From: Acidobacteriota bacterium | GTDB taxonomy: Bacteria > Acidobacteriota > Polarisedimenticolia > Polarisedimenticolales > Polarisedimenticolaceae | DNA: 33,316 nt | Direction: 5' to 3' | NCBI GenBank assembly: GCA_029861955.1 | Contig: JAOTYK010000035.1 | Span: forward strand, 1-33,316 | Shown: positions 16,049 through 24,868 of the stretch, piece after piece | How positions within the stretch are numbered: the stretch's first letter is position 1 | Layout: each line of letters opens with the position of its first letter | Made by a program: the position numbers and the translations under genes | Notes under the pieces: generated by a model | What the model was told of the DNA's origin: nothing | Seen by the model: the letters and a program-made list of their open reading frames with translations, nothing else | The model's database searches: none

Positions 16049-16078
16049 TTGGAAATCACCCCATCGCTATCCTATAAT
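16049..16078 (+). promoter_or_regulatory. Promoter of the sucCD-ndk operon
   Basis: TTGGAA (16049-16054), an 18-nt spacer and a perfect TATAAT (16073-16078) lie directly after the rnhB stop codon. Transcription would begin near 16085, giving a leader of about 55 nt before the sucC GTG. The leader has no clear riboswitch-like structure that I can recognise. Confidence 0.6.
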
Positions 16079-16140
16079 CCCGCGCCCGTGCAACGATCGT
16101 TGCCGATTCCGCCCATCGAGGCACGACCCGGAGCAGCCAG

Positions 16141-17361
16141 GTGAATATCCACGAATTTCAGGCGAAGGCGCTCTTGCGCGACCACGGTGTGGCGGTTCCG
16201 GAGGGCGGCGTCGTTCGCACTCCCGACGAGGCCCGTCAGTTGGCGGAGAAGTTAGGCGGTACGGTCGTCGTCAAGGCCCAGATCCATGCCGGCGGACGAG
16301 GCAAGGGTTTGTTTCAGACCGACGACGGGAAGCCGGTCCAGCACCCGCTTGCCGACAAGGTGCTGGGGGGTGTGAACGTCGTCGGCGATGCCGACTCCGC
16401 GACCCGGGTTGCCGAGTCGATGTTGGACAACATTCTGGTGACCAAGCAGAGTGGCCCGCAGGGGCGACGCGTCCGCCAATTGCTGATCGAGCAGGGCGTC
16501 GCGATCAAGAAAGAATACTATCTGGCGGTCCTTCTCGATCGCGCGTTGAAGTCGGCAATCTTCGTCGCTTCAGCCGAAGGCGGGACTGAAATCGAAGAGG
16601 TCGCCGAGCGCGACCCCTCGGCCATCCTCAAGGTCGCGGTGGATGCCACGGCCGGTTACTCACCGTGGATCGGGCGGAAGATCGGTTTCGGGTTGGGACT
16701 CGGAAAGGCCCAGGTCTCGGCGCTCAGTCGATTGACCGCGGCGCTTTACCGCGCCTACGAGCAGACCGACGCGTCGATGATCGAGATCAACCCGCTGATC
16801 GAGACCGAGGACGGCGAGATCATGGCGCTGGACGCCAAGATGAACTTTGACGACAACGCGATGTTTCGTCGTCGGGCCATCGCCGAGCTGCGAGACCTCG
16901 ATGAAGAAGACCCGCTGGAAGTCGAGGCGTCGAAGTTCGGGCTGAACTACATCAAGCTTGACGGCACCGTCGGTTGCATGGTCAACGGCGCCGGACTTGC
17001 GATGGCAACCATGGACATCATCAAGCACAACGGCGGTTCGCCGGCGAACTTCCTCGACGTCGGTGGTGGAGCGACCACCGAGATGGTCACCAACGCGTTT
17101 CGGATCCTCCTTGGGGACCCCAACGTCAACTCGGTCCTGATCAACATCTTTGGCGGCATCATGCGTTGTGACATCGTCGCCGAGGGCGTCGTCGCTGCGG
17201 CAAGAGAGATCGGGATCAACGTCCCGGTAGTGGTTCGACTGGAAGGCACCAACGTCGAGAAGGGCAAGACGATCCTGTTGGAATCGGGGTTGAACTTCGC
17301 CGTGGCGGACGGGATGCAGGACGCCGCGGCCAAGGTCGTCGCGGCCGCGGGGAGGAGCTGA
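16141..17361 (+). CDS. sucC: Succinyl-CoA synthetase beta subunit (ADP-forming)
   Basis: This is the beta subunit of the TCA-cycle enzyme that converts succinyl-CoA to succinate with substrate-level phosphorylation of ADP or GDP. The start [17 protein letters not shown] (GTG start, GGAG upstream), the ATP-grasp [15 protein letters not shown], the metal-site segment [26 protein letters not shown] and the C-terminal CoA-ligase domain with [16 protein letters not shown] are all in place. The 406 residues are slightly longer than E. coli SucC (388). The gene is followed by sucD after two bases, so the two subunits are co-translated. Confidence 0.97.
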   Translation: MNIHEFQAKALLRDHGVAVPEGGVVRTPDEARQLAEKLGGTVVVKAQIHAGGRGKGLFQTDDGKPVQHPLADKVLGGVNVVGDADSATRVAESMLDNILVTKQSGPQGRRVRQLLIEQGVAIKKEYYLAVLLDRALKSAIFVASAEGGTEIEEVAERDPSAILKVAVDATAGYSPWIGRKIGFGLGLGKAQVSALSRLTAALYRAYEQTDASMIEINPLIETEDGEIMALDAKMNFDDNAMFRRRAIAELRDLDEEDPLEVEASKFGLNYIKLDGTVGCMVNGAGLAMATMDIIKHNGGSPANFLDVGGGATTEMVTNAFRILLGDPNVNSVLINIFGGIMRCDIVAEGVVAAAREIGINVPVVVRLEGTNVEKGKTILLESGLNFAVADGMQDAAAKVVAAAGRS

Positions 17362-17363
17362 CC

Positions 17364-18236
17364 ATGGCGGTTCTCGTCGATCATTCGACCCGACTGCTGG
17401 TGCAAGGAATCACCGGGCGGGAAGGGACATTTCACACGGGACAGGCCGTCGAATACGGAACCCGGGTTGTCGCCGGTGTCACGCCGGGCAAGGGTGGCAC
17501 GGAAGCCGACGGTATTCCGGTGTTCAACACCGTGGCCGAGGCCGTCGAGAAGACCGACGCCAACGCCAGCGTGATCTTCGTTCCGCCGCCCTTCGCGGCC
17601 GACGCTATCATGGAGGCTGCGGCCGCCGAACTTCCCCTGGTCGTCTGTATCACCGAGGGGATTCCGGCGCAGGACATGGTTCGGGTCTGGAATTTCCTCG
17701 CCGGACGATCGACACGGTTGATCGGTCCAAACTGCCCCGGGATCATTACGCCGGAAGCCTGCAAGATCGGCATCATGCCCGGGCACATTCACAAGGCGGG
17801 GAACGTCGGCGTCGTCTCCCGATCCGGCACCCTGACCTACGAGGCCGTCGGCCAGCTCACCAACCTCGGGATCGGGCAATCGACCTGTGTCGGCATCGGC
17901 GGCGATCCGATTGTCGGAACCAACTTCATCGACATGTTGTCCTTGTTCGAAGGAGACCCGGCGACCGAGGCGATCATCATGATCGGCGAGATCGGTGGTA
18001 CGGCAGAGGAAGAGGCCGCCGACTTCATCAAGGCGAACGTCACGAAACCGGTCGTCGCGTTCATCGCGGGGCAGACGGCGCCACCCGGGCGACGCATGGG
18101 CCACGCCGGAGCGATCATCGCCGGGGGCAAGGGTACGGCTGCAGAAAAAATGAAAGCGCTTCAGGCCGCCGGGATCCACGTGGTGGAGAGTCCGGCAAGC
18201 ATGGGGCAAACCGTTAAGCAACTGATGGGGAAATAG
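17364..18236 (+). CDS. sucD: Succinyl-CoA synthetase alpha subunit
   Basis: This subunit carries the CoA-binding Rossmann domain and the phosphohistidine of succinyl-CoA synthetase. The N-terminal [15 protein letters not shown] is the CoA site, [12 protein letters not shown] lies in the middle, and His247 in [15 protein letters not shown] is the residue phosphorylated in the catalytic cycle. The 290 residues are the normal length. GGAGG lies just before the sucC stop and sets the ATG at 17364. ndk begins eight bases after its stop. This order would let NDP kinase rebalance the nucleoside triphosphates formed by the synthetase. Confidence 0.97.
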   Translation: MAVLVDHSTRLLVQGITGREGTFHTGQAVEYGTRVVAGVTPGKGGTEADGIPVFNTVAEAVEKTDANASVIFVPPPFAADAIMEAAAAELPLVVCITEGIPAQDMVRVWNFLAGRSTRLIGPNCPGIITPEACKIGIMPGHIHKAGNVGVVSRSGTLTYEAVGQLTNLGIGQSTCVGIGGDPIVGTNFIDMLSLFEGDPATEAIIMIGEIGGTAEEEAADFIKANVTKPVVAFIAGQTAPPGRRMGHAGAIIAGGKGTAAEKMKALQAAGIHVVESPASMGQTVKQLMGK

Positions 18237-18244
18237 AGCAAGCC

Positions 18245-18658
18245 ATGGAAAGAACATTCGCAATCGTCAAGCCCGATGGGGTCGAGAACCACAACGTTGG
18301 AAACGTCCTGGCCCGGATAGAGAAGGAAGGATTTCGCATCGTCGGGATGCGGATGATCCACCTGACGCGCCAGGCCGCCGAAGGATTCTACGCCGTTCAT
18401 CGCGAGCGGCCGTTCTTCAATGACCTGACGACGTTCATGTCGTCGGGGCCTGCGCTGGTCATGGTGTTGGAGCGCGAGAACGCGATCCGTCACTGGCGGG
18501 AGACGATGGGGGATACCAACCCCGAGAACGCCGACGCGGGAACGCTCCGAAAGTTATACGCCACCAACATCGAGCGAAACACGGTCCACGGCTCTGATGC
18601 GCCGGAGACTGCCGCGATCGAGATTGACTACTTCTTCCGTGGCGTGGAACTGGTCTGA
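18245..18658 (+). CDS. ndk: Nucleoside diphosphate kinase
   Basis: This cytosolic enzyme transfers the terminal phosphate between nucleoside tri- and diphosphates through a phosphohistidine. The 137 residues begin [12 protein letters not shown], the family N-terminal strand, and contain the active-site NTVHGSD with His115 near the C-terminus, as expected. It is the third gene of the sucCD operon. A functional link is known between succinyl-CoA synthetase and NDP kinase in several bacteria. The next gene follows after 24 bp, possibly with its own -10 box. Confidence 0.97.
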   Translation: MERTFAIVKPDGVENHNVGNVLARIEKEGFRIVGMRMIHLTRQAAEGFYAVHRERPFFNDLTTFMSSGPALVMVLERENAIRHWRETMGDTNPENADAGTLRKLYATNIERNTVHGSDAPETAAIEIDYFFRGVELV

Positions 18659-18682
18659 CCCGACTCTGTTAGCATCCCCCCG

Positions 18683-20518
18683 ATGAGGGAACTCCGTCGA
18701 CTTCTGGGCTACCTGAAACCGTACATGGTTCGGATGGTCCTTGCGGCACTTCTCGTGTCGATCTCCGGTGCCTTGATGGCGGCGGTAGTCGCCACGCTGA
18801 ATCCGCTGGTCAATGAGGTGTTCCTGGGGCAGACCACTGCGGACGCCGTCGGTCAGGTCGGCGGAGAGCCCGACATCATCGACCGACTCAAGTCGATGGT
18901 CGGCGGTCTCCTACCCGTCGAGGCGTTCCGCGCGTGGACCCGCGCCAACGCGTTCGTCCAGGTTCCACTGATGATGGTCGGGATCTTCTTCGTCCGCGGC
19001 ATCTTGCTGTACTTCGGCAACTATCAGACGCTGCGCTGCGGGGCCAGTGTCATCCGGGATCTGCGGGTCGAGCTGACGGAGAAGATCACTCACCAGTCGC
19101 TCGACTTCTTCCAGGACAACCCGACCGGCGTCATCTCTTCGCGAGTCGTCAGCGATGTGCAGCGACTCCAACGCGTCGCGACCACGGTCCTCGCGGATCT
19201 GCTCCGCGTCGGCGGGATGGTCCCATTTGTATTCATCGGGTCGATGCTTGCCGACTGGAGGATGTCGCTGCTCTCGTTCGCCGGCCTGCCGCTGTTGAGT
19301 GTTCCGATGATCCGGCTCGGTCGCCGTCTCCGACGAGCCGCCACCGGGTCGCAGCTGAGCATGGCGGATGTCATGAGCCGTTTGCAGGAGGCCGTGACCG
19401 GGGTGAAGGTCGTCCAGGGCTTCGGCATGGAGGACTACGAAGTCGGCCGCATGCGTGACGCGCTGCAGCGGATGCTACGCGCCGACCTTCGGGCAGCTCG
19501 GGCACAGGCGCTCTCGCCATCGATCATGGAGCTGCTGGGGGCGATACTGGGTGCGGGGCTGTTCTATATCGCCGGCCGGAGCATCGCCAACAATTCCCTG
19601 GACGGCGGTAGTTTCACCGTGGTCCTGGCGTCACTCGGAATCCTGTTTGTATCGATCCGGCGCCTCAATCGGCTCTACGCCGAGATCCAGGTCGCTCGAT
19701 CGGCCGCGACCCGGGTCTTCGACATGCTGGACCAGACGCCCACGATTCGTGAGCGGGCGGACGCGAAACCGCTCCCTGCGTTTCATTCGGAGGTCTGCTT
19801 CCGGGACGTGTCATTTAACTACGGCGATGGGCCCGTGCTTCATGACATCGACCTGACCGTCGCCCATGGGGAGACCATCGCGCTCGTGGGTCGCTCGGGG
19901 TCCGGGAAATCGACGCTGGCCAACCTACTGCCGCGTTTCTACGATCCGCAATTGGGCGCCGTCCTCGTCGACGGGCACGACGTTCGTGACCTGACGTTGC
20001 ATTCGCTTCGTACGATGATCGGGATCGTGACCCAGGAGACGCTGCTCTTCGACGACACGGTTCGCAACAACATCGCCTACGGATCTCCGGAAATCGGCGA
20101 GGATCGTGTGCGGCAAGTCGCGCGGGCCGCGCAGGCGGAGTCTTTCATCGACGCCCTTCCGGAAGGCTACGACACCCTGTTGGGCGAGCGGGGGACGCGC
20201 CTGTCGATGGGGCAGCGACAGCGACTGACCATCGCCCGGGCATTGCTGAAGGACCCACCGATCCTGATCCTCGATGAGGCGACGTCGGCCCTGGATACCG
20301 AATCCGAAGCGGCGGTGCAGGTAGCCCTCGAGCGACTCATGCGTGGTCGCACAAGCCTCATCATCGCGCATCGTCTTTCGACGATTCGTCGAGCCGATCG
20401 CATCATTGTCCTGGACGGCGGGCGAATCGTGGAGCAGGGCGATCACGAGACGCTCCTGCAGAACGCGGGCACCTACAAGCGACTTCACGATCTCCAGTTT
20501 CGCGAGGAGCCGGCGTGA
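18683..20518 (+). CDS. msbA: MsbA-like lipid exporter (ABC transporter, fused TMD-NBD)
   Basis: This 611-residue half-transporter works as a homodimer in the cytoplasmic membrane. Six membrane segments precede the nucleotide-binding domain with Walker A VGRSGSGKST (about 401-410), Q-loop IVTQET, signature LSMGQRQRLTIARA, Walker B ILILDEATSALD and H-loop IAHRLST. The signature reads LSMGQ rather than LSGGQ. Its length and N-terminal RRLLGYLKPY fit the MsbA group, which flips lipid A core across the inner membrane, and the genes that follow belong to lipid modification. A long hydrophilic stretch between the first two helices (about 50-90) is larger than in E. coli MsbA. The start has no ribosome site but a TAGCAT box seven bases upstream. 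Confidence 0.9.
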   Translation: MRELRRLLGYLKPYMVRMVLAALLVSISGALMAAVVATLNPLVNEVFLGQTTADAVGQVGGEPDIIDRLKSMVGGLLPVEAFRAWTRANAFVQVPLMMVGIFFVRGILLYFGNYQTLRCGASVIRDLRVELTEKITHQSLDFFQDNPTGVISSRVVSDVQRLQRVATTVLADLLRVGGMVPFVFIGSMLADWRMSLLSFAGLPLLSVPMIRLGRRLRRAATGSQLSMADVMSRLQEAVTGVKVVQGFGMEDYEVGRMRDALQRMLRADLRAARAQALSPSIMELLGAILGAGLFYIAGRSIANNSLDGGSFTVVLASLGILFVSIRRLNRLYAEIQVARSAATRVFDMLDQTPTIRERADAKPLPAFHSEVCFRDVSFNYGDGPVLHDIDLTVAHGETIALVGRSGSGKSTLANLLPRFYDPQLGAVLVDGHDVRDLTLHSLRTMIGIVTQETLLFDDTVRNNIAYGSPEIGEDRVRQVARAAQAESFIDALPEGYDTLLGERGTRLSMGQRQRLTIARALLKDPPILILDEATSALDTESEAAVQVALERLMRGRTSLIIAHRLSTIRRADRIIVLDGGRIVEQGDHETLLQNAGTYKRLHDLQFREEPA

Positions 20519-22146
20519 TCGCCAGCCTGGCGGCCAACGAGACTCGTCGAGACCTCCTACTCCTGATCGGAGTCTGCGCGCTCCTCTACCTTCCCGCACT
20601 CGGCGCGCGCGACCTCTGGAATCCAAACGAGCCGCTCTACGGTCGTGCCGTCGTCGAGATGCATGAGGGCGGTACGTGGCTCTTGCCGACGGTCAACGAG
20701 CAGACCTTTAACGAGAAACCGATCCTCTACTTCTGGCTGGCTCGGATGGTCTCCGCCGTTCGCGGGGGGGTGGATGAGTTCGGTCTGAGGCTTCCCGGTG
20801 CGCTGGCGGGGCTTGCAGCGACGCTGCTGTTGTACCAGTTTGTGCGTCGCGCGGTCGGTAGGAACAGAGCTCTCATCTCCGGGCTCGTCTTCGCCACGCT
20901 CTACGCCGTGTTCTGGTCGGCGCGAATGGTCCAGATGGATCTATTGCTGACGCTGAGTGTTCTTTCGACGGTCACGGTGTTAAGTCACGGGAGTGGCGTG
21001 ATTCGGGACAATCGCCGTGCCTGGATACTTGCGGGGGTCTCTGTTGGGATCGGATTTCTGGCTAAGGGGCCTCTGGCCTTCGTGCTGCCGGCAGCGATCC
21101 TGTTCGTTCGTCGACCGACCGACATCAAGACGCTTGTGCGCCGGGGGAATGCCCTCTGGTTCGCCCTGACGTTTGCCCTGGTCGCGTCCCCGTGGTTTCT
21201 TGCATTGTGGCTATCCGGCGAGACTCAACTGTTCTCAGAGTTCTTCGTTCGTCAGCATTTTCAGCGGTTCGTGGATCCCTGGGATCATCAACGTCCGATC
21301 TGGTACTTCCTCCTCAATTTCCCGCCCGACATGGCGCCGTGGTCGCTGTGGCTCCCGCTGTGTCTGGGGCTTCCGCTCAGGGATCGGCGGGAGCAGGCCC
21401 TGGATCGGTTGGCCTGGCTGTGGATCCTGGTCCCGTTCGTCATCTTCTCGTTGTCCGCCAGCAAACGAAGCATCTACATGTTGCCGGCGGCACCCGCGGT
21501 GGCGATTCTGGTCGCCGGTCTCGCGGAGAGGTTCGTGACCGGGCGACTGGATGTCTGGCGGGATCGATTCTGTCGGTTGGGGGTCGCGCTACTCGCGGCG
21601 GTCCTGTTCGCCGCGGCTTTGCTCGTGCGCGGCAAGATCGACGACTATCCGGCGGTCGGCTCGGCCGGTACCGCGACCGCACTCTTGCTTGCGGGGTCGG
21701 CGGTCGTCATCCTCGCAACCCTGTTTGCCCACCGTCGCAGAAGAACACTAATCGTGCTGACGCCCCTCCTGGCAGTGATTGCGATCTACGTTCAGGTCAC
21801 GGTTCAGGTCCTGCCACGTGTCGATGCCTATAAATCCAGTCAACCGTTCGCGACGCAGGTTCGCGAGCGGGTTTCAGACGACGATCCTCTGATGAGTTAC
21901 CGCCCGTGGAAGTGGCGAGCCGGCTACATCTACTACATCGATCGAACCATCCCGAGACTCAACGACGCTGCGTCGCTCCGCGACTACATGGGGAGGTCGG
22001 AAGCGGTGTACCTGCTGGTCGAGCGAGATCAACTGCTTGAGGCCCTCGACACCGTCCCGGATGCACACGTTTGGTTGTCGGCAGAGGTCGGTAGCAACGC
22101 GGTCCATCTGCTGTCGAATCGTCCGCCACCACCCGACACGGAGTGA
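20515..22146 (+). CDS. ArnT-like glycosyltransferase family 83 (GT-C fold)
   Basis: This 543-residue integral membrane protein has about twelve hydrophobic segments. The N-terminal periplasmic loop holds Asp33-Leu-Trp-Asn-Pro-Asn-Glu39, the acidic catalytic pair of GT-C transferases of the ArnT/PMT type, followed by GTWLLPTVNEQTFNEKPILYFW, which is typical of ArnT-like proteins. Such enzymes move a sugar from polyprenyl phosphate to lipid A or to protein on the periplasmic face. The GTG at 20515 overlaps the MsbA stop as GTGA, so exporter and transferase are made together, fitting modification of the exported lipid. The sugar donor could be produced by the GT2 enzyme at 24152. The 3' end touches the convergent ICMT-like gene with no gap. 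Confidence 0.88.
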   Translation: MIASLAANETRRDLLLLIGVCALLYLPALGARDLWNPNEPLYGRAVVEMHEGGTWLLPTVNEQTFNEKPILYFWLARMVSAVRGGVDEFGLRLPGALAGLAATLLLYQFVRRAVGRNRALISGLVFATLYAVFWSARMVQMDLLLTLSVLSTVTVLSHGSGVIRDNRRAWILAGVSVGIGFLAKGPLAFVLPAAILFVRRPTDIKTLVRRGNALWFALTFALVASPWFLALWLSGETQLFSEFFVRQHFQRFVDPWDHQRPIWYFLLNFPPDMAPWSLWLPLCLGLPLRDRREQALDRLAWLWILVPFVIFSLSASKRSIYMLPAAPAVAILVAGLAERFVTGRLDVWRDRFCRLGVALLAAVLFAAALLVRGKIDDYPAVGSAGTATALLLAGSAVVILATLFAHRRRRTLIVLTPLLAVIAIYVQVTVQVLPRVDAYKSSQPFATQVRERVSDDDPLMSYRPWKWRAGYIYYIDRTIPRLNDAASLRDYMGRSEAVYLLVERDQLLEALDTVPDAHVWLSAEVGSNAVHLLSNRPPPPDTE

Positions 22147-22716
22147 TCAGGGGTTGTAGGCTCGCCAGAGCATCCAGAGACCCGCCGCGACGACAGCGAT
22201 GGCCATCCAGTGTTCTCGATTGCGGAGCAGCCGCTCGGACGACCACGGCGCCCGATCCGCATCCACGTAGGCCGAGCGAGACGGGAAGAGTGCCGGCACG
22301 GCGGCGTGATACTTGTCGTAGGCTGCTCCGTGTTGCCGGCGAAGCCTTGCGGGCTCGACTCGCTCTTTCCGCGGCAGGTAGTAGTAGAAGAAGATGGCCC
22401 AGCCGACGACGAGGACGACCGCGTGAAGACCGTGAGGAAGCCGGCACATCACGCCGAGACCGGTGAAGATCAATAGCCGACCCAGGTACAGAGGGTTTCT
22501 GGTAAATCGGTAGGGACCGGACGTCACCAGATCGACGGTCTTGCGCAGATGCCCGGCCGCCCAGAGACGTAAGCCCTCGCCGACCGCCATCAGCAAAAAG
22601 CCAAGACTGACGTCGCCCGGAACCGGTCGAGCCACGATCAGCAAGACAACGAGCACGAGCAGGACCGTGATCCGACGCAGATGCCCGAGCGGGCGGTTGT
22701 AGGTCTTGCTGCTCAT
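22147..22716 (-). CDS. Isoprenylcysteine carboxyl methyltransferase-like membrane protein
   Basis: This 189-residue protein has four or five hydrophobic segments and the family signature of the ICMT/PEMT-type membrane methyltransferases: GPYRFTRNPLYLGRLL in the middle and KERVEPARLRRQHGAAYDKYHAAVPALF near the end. Bacterial members methylate small membrane-associated molecules or have unknown substrates; SrsB of the alkylresorcinol pathway is one characterised case. The ATG at 22716 is the last base of the kinase stop (TGATG overlap), so it is coupled to that kinase. The extended frame further upstream runs inside the kinase gene and is not supported. Its stop lies immediately next to the GT83 stop on the other strand. 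Confidence 0.85.
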   Translation of the reverse strand: MSSKTYNRPLGHLRRITVLLVLVVLLIVARPVPGDVSLGFLLMAVGEGLRLWAAGHLRKTVDLVTSGPYRFTRNPLYLGRLLIFTGLGVMCRLPHGLHAVVLVVGWAIFFYYYLPRKERVEPARLRRQHGAAYDKYHAAVPALFPSRSAYVDADRAPWSSERLLRNREHWMAIAVVAAGLWMLWRAYNP

Positions 22717-23420
22717 CAAGATCCCGATCGACCGCGCAGTCGTTGCCAACGCGATTTCCAGTTGCGAGAACGACGATACCGCGCGATGGCCTTCGGCGGG
22801 CAATCGGCGAAAGCGACGTCCGCAGGGATGCCCCAGTAGCGCTGTTTCATCCTTGCGAGTCCGACGAGGTCTTGATCGCGCATCCGACGAAATACCCGGC
22901 TTCGAAGAGGGTCGCCCGAGCGGGGACACCAGGCCGTTGCGAAATCGACGATCGTGACCCGACCGTTAGCGTCCAGCAGGACGTCGCGATGATGGAGGTC
23001 CCCCAGGGCGACACCGTGGGTGTGGATCGAGGAGAGCACACTCTCGAGTTCCGCGAGGCTGTCGCTCGTCGGAGGGGTCCGGAGATCCCGAAGCGGCGTC
23101 GCGTCCACCCACTGCGTCGCCAGGGCCAGCGCGTCGATTTTACCCAGAAACGGCGCAACTCCGGGGACTCCCTGGAGCCGCCGGTAGGCACGACTCTCCC
23201 GAGCGGTCAGCCAGCGACCGAGGGACTGTCGGACCCACCAGGCGCGTGGTCGGTAGTCTTTGACCGCGATTCGGCACTGCGCGTGACGGTAGACTACGAT
23301 GTCGGCCTTGGAACCATTCCGCCCGACCAGTCGATCGAGCTCGGGGCCACGTCGGATGACGGCGATTTGTTCCGGGTTCAGTTTCACGGTGGATGATTTC
23401 GATTGGCTTGGAAAGGTCAT
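22716..23420 (-). CDS. Kdo/RIO-like lipid kinase, leftward paralogue
   Basis: This 234-residue protein has a minimal kinase fold like Kdo kinases (WaaP/KdkA) and RIO-type kinases. The ATP lysine is Lys54 in RIAVKDY, the catalytic loop is LGDLHHRDVLLD (Asp141) and the metal-binding Asp159 is in IVDFATA. The position normally held by the metal-binding Asn of the loop is Asp146, which may lower or change activity. ESRAYRRLQGVPGV closely resembles ESAAYARLEGVPGV in the rightward paralogue at 23427, so both arose by duplication. The two start codons are seven bases apart if both annotated starts are right. The acceptor could be a sugar of the lipid made by this island; this is an inference. Confidence 0.82.
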   Translation of the reverse strand: MTFPSQSKSSTVKLNPEQIAVIRRGPELDRLVGRNGSKADIVVYRHAQCRIAVKDYRPRAWWVRQSLGRWLTARESRAYRRLQGVPGVAPFLGKIDALALATQWVDATPLRDLRTPPTSDSLAELESVLSSIHTHGVALGDLHHRDVLLDANGRVTIVDFATAWCPRSGDPLRSRVFRRMRDQDLVGLARMKQRYWGIPADVAFADCPPKAIARYRRSRNWKSRWQRLRGRSGS

Positions 23421-23426
23421 GATGGA

Positions 23427-24155
23427 ATGAAGAGCGCGACCTCAAGCACCGAATACGCCCCCACGATAACACCGTCACCGGGGCGTCACAATCGCGGCGA
23501 GATGCCGAGCGCGGAACAGGTGCGTAAAGGGACGTTGTTGACGCCGGGTCGGAGATTCAAGGCGGACGTCATGCGGGTCGATGTCGACGGCTTCCCGGTC
23601 GTCGTGAAGTCATTCGCAGGGAAAACCCTGTTGTCGCGAATCTCCGGCTGGATCCAGACCACACGGGAAAGCGCGGCGTATGCCCGTCTTGAGGGTGTGC
23701 CCGGCGTGCCACGTCTGATCGGGCGACCGGATGGGATCACGATCGTTCTGGAGTGGATCGAGGGTGAGCAGCTGGGCTATGCACCCGATCGCGAACAGCG
23801 AGGATGTGACGTCTTTCCGCGGTTGGTGGAGATCGTCCGCGCGATTAACGCTCGCGGCGTCGTCCATTCGGACTTGAGGTCCAGACACAACGTCCTGGTC
23901 ACTACGAGCAACGAGGTCTTCGTCGTCGACTTCGCGGCGGCGATCCGGCTTCGCCCCGCAGGCCTGCTCCATCGGCTTCTATTTCGGAGACTGGCCAATT
24001 TCGATCGATCGGCGTTGCTGAAGTGGAAAGAGGTCTTGCGCGCCGGCCCGTACACGGATGAAGAGGAATCGTTCCTGAAGCGATTCCGAATCTTCCGTGG
24101 GCTGTGGTTCATCAATCGGAAACCACCGAAGCCCGAATGGCGAGACGAGTCATGA
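23427..24155 (+). CDS. Kdo/RIO-like lipid kinase, rightward paralogue
   Basis: This 242-residue protein has the same minimal kinase fold as its divergent neighbour, with canonical residues: Lys61 in FPVVVKSF, catalytic loop VVHSDLRSRHNVLV (Asp149, Asn155) and Asp168 in VVDFAAA. The loop has one residue more than the paralogue. It is most similar to bacterial lipopolysaccharide/RIO-like kinases, and an Asp-Leu-Arg loop is common in this group. The start is uncertain: ATG at 23427 leaves almost no divergent promoter, whereas ATG at 23502 (MPSAEQVRKG) would leave an 80-bp spacer and loses only a Ser/Thr/Pro-rich stretch. It is coupled to the GT2 gene by an ATGA overlap. Confidence 0.82.
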   Translation: MKSATSSTEYAPTITPSPGRHNRGEMPSAEQVRKGTLLTPGRRFKADVMRVDVDGFPVVVKSFAGKTLLSRISGWIQTTRESAAYARLEGVPGVPRLIGRPDGITIVLEWIEGEQLGYAPDREQRGCDVFPRLVEIVRAINARGVVHSDLRSRHNVLVTTSNEVFVVDFAAAIRLRPAGLLHRLLFRRLANFDRSALLKWKEVLRAGPYTDEEESFLKRFRIFRGLWFINRKPPKPEWRDES

Positions 24156-24868
24156 TCGATCTCTCGATCGTCATCCCGGTTTTCAACGAGCGCGACAACA
24201 TCGAACCGATCGTCATCGAGCTCCTTGACGTACTTCCCGGTTTTTCCTCCCGGTTCGAGATTCTCCTGGTCGACGACGGTAGTGACGACGGGTCGCGTGA
24301 GGTCATCGACCGGGTTGCGGCGGCGAATCACTCGGTTGTTCCGTTGCATCTGCGAGAGAACCGTGGGCAGACCGCTGCGTTCGACGCCGGCTTCCGTAAA
24401 GCGCGCGGCGAGTGGGTCGTCACCATGGACGGGGACATGCAGAACGATCCGCGGGACATCGGCCGGCTGTTGGACGCTGCCGGAGACGATCTGGACGCCG
24501 TCGTCGGATATCGTCGGTCCCGCGAAGACTCATGGCACCGTCGAGTGCTATCGAGGCTGGCCAACGGGATTCGGAACGTCGTTTCCGGAGACGACATCAT
24601 CGACACCTGCTGTTCTCTGAAGGCGTTCCGGCGAAAGTGCCTCACGGTTCTTAAGTTGCACGTCGGGATGCATCGTTTCCTGCCGACGCTCCTTCGAATC
24701 GAGGGGTTTCGCGTCGGTCAGATCCCGGTCAATCACCGACCGCGTCATTCCGGACAAAGCAAATATGGGATCTGGGACCGCGCGTGGCGCAGCTTCATCG
24801 ATCTTCTGGCCGTGCGGTGGATGAAGAGCCGACGGCTGGACTACGAGGTGGTTCACCGTGAGCATTGA
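24152..24868 (+). CDS. GT2 family glycosyltransferase, DPM1/ArnC-like
   Basis: This 238-residue GT-A-fold enzyme transfers a nucleotide sugar, most likely to polyprenyl phosphate. It opens with IDLSIVIPVFNERDNI, then the nucleotide-binding ILLVDDGSDDGS (about 38-48), and the metal-binding Asp93-Gly-Asp95 in VVTMDGDMQNDP. FDAGFRKARGEW and HRPRHSGQSKYG fit dolichyl/undecaprenyl-phosphate sugar transferases. Unlike ArnC it lacks C-terminal membrane helices, so it is soluble or peripheral. The ATG at 24152 overlaps the kinase stop (ATGA). The product would be the natural donor for the GT83 enzyme encoded at 20515. Confidence 0.9.
   Translation: MIDLSIVIPVFNERDNIEPIVIELLDVLPGFSSRFEILLVDDGSDDGSREVIDRVAAANHSVVPLHLRENRGQTAAFDAGFRKARGEWVVTMDGDMQNDPRDIGRLLDAAGDDLDAVVGYRRSREDSWHRRVLSRLANGIRNVVSGDDIIDTCCSLKAFRRKCLTVLKLHVGMHRFLPTLLRIEGFRVGQIPVNHRPRHSGQSKYGIWDRAWRSFIDLLAVRWMKSRRLDYEVVHREH

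Noticed and set aside
16947-18263. 438-residue open frame on the minus strand opposite sucC and sucD
   Set aside because: It lies fully antisense to two complete, well-conserved TCA genes and its protein has no recognisable motifs. Long antisense frames are expected in GC-rich coding DNA.
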